Part shown: positions 60,113 to 64,000 of the stretch, piece after piece | Layout of the letters: the number at the start of each line of letters is the position of its first letter | Position numbering within the stretch: position 1 is the first letter of the stretch | From: JAAYDI01 sp052034005 | GTDB lineage: Bacteria > Planctomycetota > Planctomycetia > Pirellulales > Pirellulaceae | Assembly (NCBI GenBank): GCA_052034005.1 | Contig: JBPOJB010000013.1 | Coordinates: forward strand, 62,001-126,000 | DNA length: 64,000 bases | Reading direction: 5' to 3' | Notes under the pieces: generated by a model | Told to the model about the DNA's origin: nothing | Databases searched by the model: none | What the model saw: only the letters and a program-made list of their open reading frames with translations | Position numbers and translations under genes: made by a program

Positions 60113-61942
60113 CTACAGTTGGATGCCCAGCGCGGCAGCCAGTTGCCGGCGATAAGCGTCGAAGTCCAACCGGGCGCCTTCGCGCAGGTTCGTCAGCCCG
60201 CTCGTGCGGAGCGTCTCCATGAACGGCCCGAACCGGCGCCGCGCGACGGCCAGGATCGGGGCATCGTCGTCGGCGGCCGCCGCCGACCTGCCTGCGCCGG
60301 CCCGCGCCCGCTCGACGATCGCATAATCCACGCTCATGCGGGACAGCTGGACGCGGCGGAGCACGGCGGCGTCGGGGGCCGCGAGCCGTTCTGCTTCCTG
60401 CCACAAAGCGTCCGCCTGTGCCAGCAGCTCGTCGGTCAGGTGCGGATGCGTGACCGGCACGTAGATCATCACGTGAATGTTCTCGCGCTCCACGCGATCG
60501 TGCAGCAGGTCGATGTAGCGGCGCACTGCGGCGGCGGCGGGCCCGTAATAGGCGGCCAGGAACTCGCTCATCGCCGTCTCCTCGTCGTAGTCCGGGTTCC
60601 ACAAGAACTTGGCGGTCAAGTAGCCGCCCAGCGCGGCCAGCTCGCTGTGGGGCGTCTCGTACGTGTCCTGCTCGAAGATCCCCGTCACATGGTTCTTCAC
60701 CAACAGCTGGATATTGTCGTTCCGCACGCGCTGGTTGGGGAACGGCAGCAAGTAGTGCGCGAAATTCGTGGTGTAGTCCCACACCCAGAGGCGCTGCGAG
60801 ACCTTGGACCAGCCTTCCAAGTCGCGGCAGAACGCGCGGTTCGCGGCGCAGTCGCACGTGCCCAGCGGGTGCGCGAAACAGCACTCGATCGAGCACAGCC
60901 GGATGATCACATTCGGCCGCGGACGCATCTGCTTCGGCGGCCGGCGCGTCCACTGGTAGGCCAGCGTCTCGATCGCCTTGTCGGGGAATTCCTTCTCGAC
61001 CGACTCGGCCACCCGGTTCACAAGTTGCAGCACCGGTGCGATCTGCGAATCCTCCTGCTGAGCGAGCGCCTGGCAGGCGGGGCATTCGCAGTGCTTGTCC
61101 GTATCGTTCTGGGACACGGAGAAGACGAACGCCTCGGGCTGAGCCCGCATGGCTCGCAAGACACCCTCAGTGCACAGTCGGATGACCTCTTCGTTGGTGC
61201 AGCAGAGCTGCGCATAGCCGTCCTGGCGCTGGCCGCCCACCAGCGAGAAATACTCCGGATGTTCGGCGAAGTATTTGTCGGGAGGTACGAGGTTGGCAAA
61301 CGTATGGACGAAAAAGCCGTCGCCGAAGCGGATCTTGCCGCCGTGCCTAGCCTCCAGGTGGCCGCGCGAGGAATTGACCCGGTTCCGGGCGCACCAGTCG
61401 CCGTCAAAGCAATCGAAGGTAAAAGGTTCACGGTACTCGAGCGCCGGTACGCGCTGTTCGTCCAGCTGCGGGAGCAGCAGCCGGGGCAGCTGCGGGATGC
61501 GGCTCAGGTCGGGCGTGAACCAACGGCAACCGAGATGGTCTTCCAGGAGCCCGTACACGCCGTAGAGCGTGCCGCGGGGCTCGCCGCCGGCGATGACCAG
61601 ATGCTGCCCCACCGTGCGCAGCACATAGCCTTCGCGACCCAACGCCGAAAAATCCACCTCCACCCCGAGACTCCGCAGGCGCGCGTTGTCGCCCAGGATG
61701 ATCTCGTGCGCGGAGGCGACTTCCCGGTCCGACACGATCGGCAGTTCCACCCCCGTCATCTGCTGCAGGAACGTCCGCAGCTCCTCGGCCCCGTGCCGGG
61801 TCGACACCGAAGCGTCATCGGACACCACGATGCGATAGGCCGATTGACCGCGGTCGGCCAAGACCAACTCGTCGCCGCGCGCCGGCGACGTGCCGGCCAG
61901 GCATGTCAGAACGAACGCGATTCCCAGGGTCCGCGGACACAT
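60113..61942 (-). CDS. Secreted DUF4838 protein with GH67/GH20-like N-terminal domain
   Basis: A 609-aa exported protein (signal LGIAFVLTCLAGTSPARG). Residues about 30-150 resemble the accessory N-terminal domain of alpha-glucuronidases and hexosaminidases (STRHGAEELRTFLQQMTG; GTLYGVYGLLEDHLGCRWF). A DUF4838 region follows (about 230-510; FVFSVSQNDTDKHCECPAC; VWDYTTNFAHYLLPFPN), with an apparent glycosidase-like barrel. The activity of DUF4838 is not settled. The ATG at 61942 follows GGAGG; the frame upstream runs into fucP and is not conserved. It is probably cotranscribed with the AGE-family gene. Confidence 0.82.
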   Translation of the reverse strand: MCPRTLGIAFVLTCLAGTSPARGDELVLADRGQSAYRIVVSDDASVSTRHGAEELRTFLQQMTGVELPIVSDREVASAHEIILGDNARLRSLGVEVDFSALGREGYVLRTVGQHLVIAGGEPRGTLYGVYGLLEDHLGCRWFTPDLSRIPQLPRLLLPQLDEQRVPALEYREPFTFDCFDGDWCARNRVNSSRGHLEARHGGKIRFGDGFFVHTFANLVPPDKYFAEHPEYFSLVGGQRQDGYAQLCCTNEEVIRLCTEGVLRAMRAQPEAFVFSVSQNDTDKHCECPACQALAQQEDSQIAPVLQLVNRVAESVEKEFPDKAIETLAYQWTRRPPKQMRPRPNVIIRLCSIECCFAHPLGTCDCAANRAFCRDLEGWSKVSQRLWVWDYTTNFAHYLLPFPNQRVRNDNIQLLVKNHVTGIFEQDTYETPHSELAALGGYLTAKFLWNPDYDEETAMSEFLAAYYGPAAAAVRRYIDLLHDRVERENIHVMIYVPVTHPHLTDELLAQADALWQEAERLAAPDAAVLRRVQLSRMSVDYAIVERARAGAGRSAAAADDDAPILAVARRRFGPFMETLRTSGLTNLREGARLDFDAYRRQLAAALGIQL

Positions 61943-62175
61943 GGTGCGAGTCCTCCAGCAACGGTAGGCGAGATGCATCGGGGCGGAGTGTGAACGACGA
62001 CACACCTTCGACGCGCTCGCAGATTGATCACGAATCACACGAATCACGCCCAGCAGACGACTGAAGACACGTGCGCTTCCGACGTCCGCGCCATTGTCGT
62101 AGATTGCGGCATGGACTGCAACCGTCTGGACCGGGTGATGTCGAACTGGGCGAGCCGGGCCCATCCTGTCGTGCC

Positions 62176-63561
62176 CTACCGGGCGAGCGCGGAGGCGCGT
62201 AACAAACGCGGATAGCCAAAGCCGTATAGGGTCGTCGCCACGAAACCGATCAGCGGCAGGATGAAGCAGATGGCCATGCTGTGATACTCGTCGGCCAGCC
62301 ACCCCATCAGCGGCGGGGCGATCGCCCCGCCGACGATCGACATGATCTGGAACGATGCGGCGAGCTTGGTGCGTCGACCGAGGTTGTGGAGACTCATGGC
62401 GAAAATGAACGGGAACATGATCGACATGAACAGCCAGCAGAAGGGCAGCACCATCCACGAGACGTGCTTCACGTTGGCCATCACCACGCCCATGATCAGC
62501 ATGTTGGCGATGCCGTAGAGGGCCAGCAGCACATGGGGCTTGATCACCTTGGTGATCGCCGCGCCGGTGAACCGGCCTGTCGCGTAAAGGATCATGGCGA
62601 TGGTGATCACGTAGGCCGCGGTCTGTTCCGGACGGCTGGCCTTCGTCAGCTCGCCGTACCACGCGAAGAGCGGGGAGATCGTCTCGATGCCGCCGGCGTC
62701 TTTCGCGATCGCGTTCTCCAGGATGTAGTTGACCGCGAAAGCGTTCACGCCGACCTGGGCGGCGATGTACAAGAACTGCGTGATGATCCCGCAGGTGAAG
62801 TGCGGCTGGAATATGAGGGGAGCCTGGTGGGCGCCCGCGTCGTCGCCCTTGGCGCTGCCCGCATCCTGCTCCTCAATCCGCGGCAGCTTGATGAGAGAAA
62901 ACACGGCCAGCACGGCCAGCACGACGCAGCCGAGGACAACATACGGGATCAGGAGCGATCGGAAGTCGACCGGCGCATCGGGCTCGACCTGCTGGCCGAA
63001 GATCAGCCAGCCGCCGACCGTCGGCGCGATGATATACGCCACCGAGTTGAACGCTTGGGCTACCGACAAGCGGGCTGCCGCACCCGACGGCGGGCCGAGC
63101 ACGGTCACATACGGGTTGGCGGCCGTCTCCACGCACGCCAGGCCGCTGGACAGGACGAACAGCGCGAGAAGGAACCCGTTGAAGGTCTTCCACCACAGGC
63201 CGGCCGGGATGAACAGAAACGCGCCGATAGCCACCACCAGCAGGCCCACCAGGATGCCGCGCTGATAGCCGATACGGCGGATCAACAGCGCCGACGGCAA
63301 CGCCAACAGGAAGTACGCGCCGAATACCGACGTCTGAATGAAACCGGACTGGAACTTGCTCACCTCCAACGTGTTCTGGAAGTGCTTGTTCAGCACGTCC
63401 AGCATCGCGTGGCAGAACCCCCAGATGAAGAACAGGCAGGAGACCATGATCAGGGCGAACAGCAAGGCCTGCTGGCCGCTCGATCCGGTCGCCAACGCCG
63501 TCGGCTTGGCATGCGCGTTCCGTGCCTGCGTGCCGTCGGAGAAAGGATCATGTGCGTTCAT
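62176..63561 (-). CDS. fucP: FucP-type sugar:proton symporter (MFS)
   Basis: A 461-aa major facilitator with about 12 membrane helices, similar to the L-fucose permease FucP. Family features include LIMVSCLFFIWGFCHAMLDVL in the first helix, FQSGFIQTSVFGAYFLLALP, SGLACVETAANPYVTVLGP and AQAFNSVAYIIAPTVGGW in the N-terminal half, and FPFIFAMSLHNLGRRTKLA in the C-terminal half. GlcNAc, mannose, glucose/galactose and fucose transporters share this family, so fucose is only one candidate. GGAG precedes the ATG. It is first of three - strand genes with DUF4838 and AGE. Confidence 0.85.
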   Translation of the reverse strand: MNAHDPFSDGTQARNAHAKPTALATGSSGQQALLFALIMVSCLFFIWGFCHAMLDVLNKHFQNTLEVSKFQSGFIQTSVFGAYFLLALPSALLIRRIGYQRGILVGLLVVAIGAFLFIPAGLWWKTFNGFLLALFVLSSGLACVETAANPYVTVLGPPSGAAARLSVAQAFNSVAYIIAPTVGGWLIFGQQVEPDAPVDFRSLLIPYVVLGCVVLAVLAVFSLIKLPRIEEQDAGSAKGDDAGAHQAPLIFQPHFTCGIITQFLYIAAQVGVNAFAVNYILENAIAKDAGGIETISPLFAWYGELTKASRPEQTAAYVITIAMILYATGRFTGAAITKVIKPHVLLALYGIANMLIMGVVMANVKHVSWMVLPFCWLFMSIMFPFIFAMSLHNLGRRTKLAASFQIMSIVGGAIAPPLMGWLADEYHSMAICFILPLIGFVATTLYGFGYPRLLRASALAR

Positions 63562-63947
63562 TGCGTGCTCCGCGCCTCTGGTTTCAGGGAGTCTGCCCGG
63601 GCGCATCTGCCCGGCGAAGAACCGTCGTGCTCCAATGCCTGCCGACGGGCGACGAAGGTCCGGAACCTGTCGGCTCGCGCGACGCCCGCGGCGTCGTTCA
63701 GTCCCAGAGTCGACCGTAGCGCGTGGGCGATGTCAAGAACCCCTGGGCCGGAAAACGCCCGGGAACGGACAACGCGACGAGGCCCTCAGAACGCGGCCGC
63801 CTGCCAGGAGCCCCATCTGCCGGCCGGGGCGGCTGCCCAGCTTGACCGGCCCGCACAGGCTGGTTTTCCCAGTCGACCACGCTGGTGCGCTCCGCGATCG
63901 ATTGCTATTCTGGCTCTGCAATCACCAGGTCGAAAGGAGACCGCGGC
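63562..63947. other. Divergent intergenic region before the final gene
   Basis: About 390 bases, GC-rich, between the fucP start and the start of the last partial gene. TATTCT at 63906 is a -10-like hexamer without a good -35. I see no gene and no convincing promoter. Confidence 0.45.
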
Positions 63948-64000
63948 ATGGTCGGCTCGCTCTTCATCCCCCAAGGATACCGCCCGACGATGGATCTGCA
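63948..64000 (+). CDS. asnA: Probable aspartate-ammonia ligase AsnA (3' truncated)
   Basis: Only the first 17 codons are inside the window: MVGSLFIPQGYRPTMDL. The L.IP.GY.P..DL pattern resembles the N-terminus of AsnA, the ammonia-dependent asparagine synthetase. The start is well supported by GAAAGGAGA eight bases upstream. With so little sequence the name is tentative; another protein with a similar opening cannot be excluded. Confidence 0.45.
   Translation, partial: MVGSLFIPQGYRPTMDL

Overview
The window comes from a high-GC member of the Planctomycetota. The 16S rRNA gene carries exact matches to the planctomycete hybridisation probe sites PLA886 (near 33139) and EUB338-II (near 33691). 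Supporting traits are a 16S gene unlinked from 23S, menaquinone synthesis by the futalosine route, many Tat-targeted or secreted sugar-active proteins, EF-hand and Gly/Met-rich exported proteins, and DUF1207 and VWA proteins typical of the phylum. No genus can be named from sequence reading alone.

1-16.4 kb, + strand: a flagellar late-gene cluster, flgG(partial)-flgA-flgH-flgI-flgJ(rod-binding only)-flgN-flgK-flgL-fliW-csrA, then flagellin, a strong terminator, fliD and fliS. FlgL (1004 aa), FliD (917 aa) and flagellin (679 aa) are enlarged by repeated beta-rich modules. FlgL and flagellin appear to share one module type. FliW and CsrA beside flagellin suggest post-transcriptional control of flagellin synthesis. 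mqnD follows at 16.5 kb.

17.4-30.7 kb, - strand: one long respiratory operon read from a promoter near 30.7 kb: nuoI, a DUF2203 gene, nuoA, C, D, H, J, K, L, M, N, then a small helical protein and a TatD nuclease. nuoB, nuoE, nuoF and nuoG are absent. NuoA and NuoN carry extra soluble segments, and NuoL carries an insertion with a canonical EF-hand. MqnD and the Nuo proteins fit a menaquinone-linked complex I.

31-35 kb: a second csrA, tRNA-Glu(UUC), a PH-domain membrane protein, and a solitary 16S rRNA unit on the - strand. That unit has its own promoter with an AT-rich upstream element, a boxA, a leader/trailer processing stem and a terminator. aroH (chorismate mutase) reads away from it.

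35-51 kb: envelope and stress functions. These are an orphan anti-sigma-like protein, a Spy-like helical protein beside a nine-EF-hand Gly/Met-repeat protein, an HtrA/Deg protease, a Tyr-rich secreted protein, a 1330-aa VWA/STN-like/DUF2135-like protein, a C-terminal processing protease, TsaD and a DUF1207 protein.

51-64 kb: a carbohydrate region. It holds a Tat-exported TIM-barrel epimerase/isomerase, a ceramidase-like hydrolase, a Tat-exported fucose/arabinose-isomerase-like protein, a Tat-exported polysaccharide-deacetylase-like protein, a nucleotidyltransferase-fold protein, a GlpF-type channel, an N-acylglucosamine 2-epimerase-family enzyme, a DUF4838 protein and a FucP-type symporter. 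The window ends in the first codons of a probable asnA. Together these suggest capture and conversion of an unusual sugar, partly outside the cytoplasm; the substrate cannot be read from sequence.
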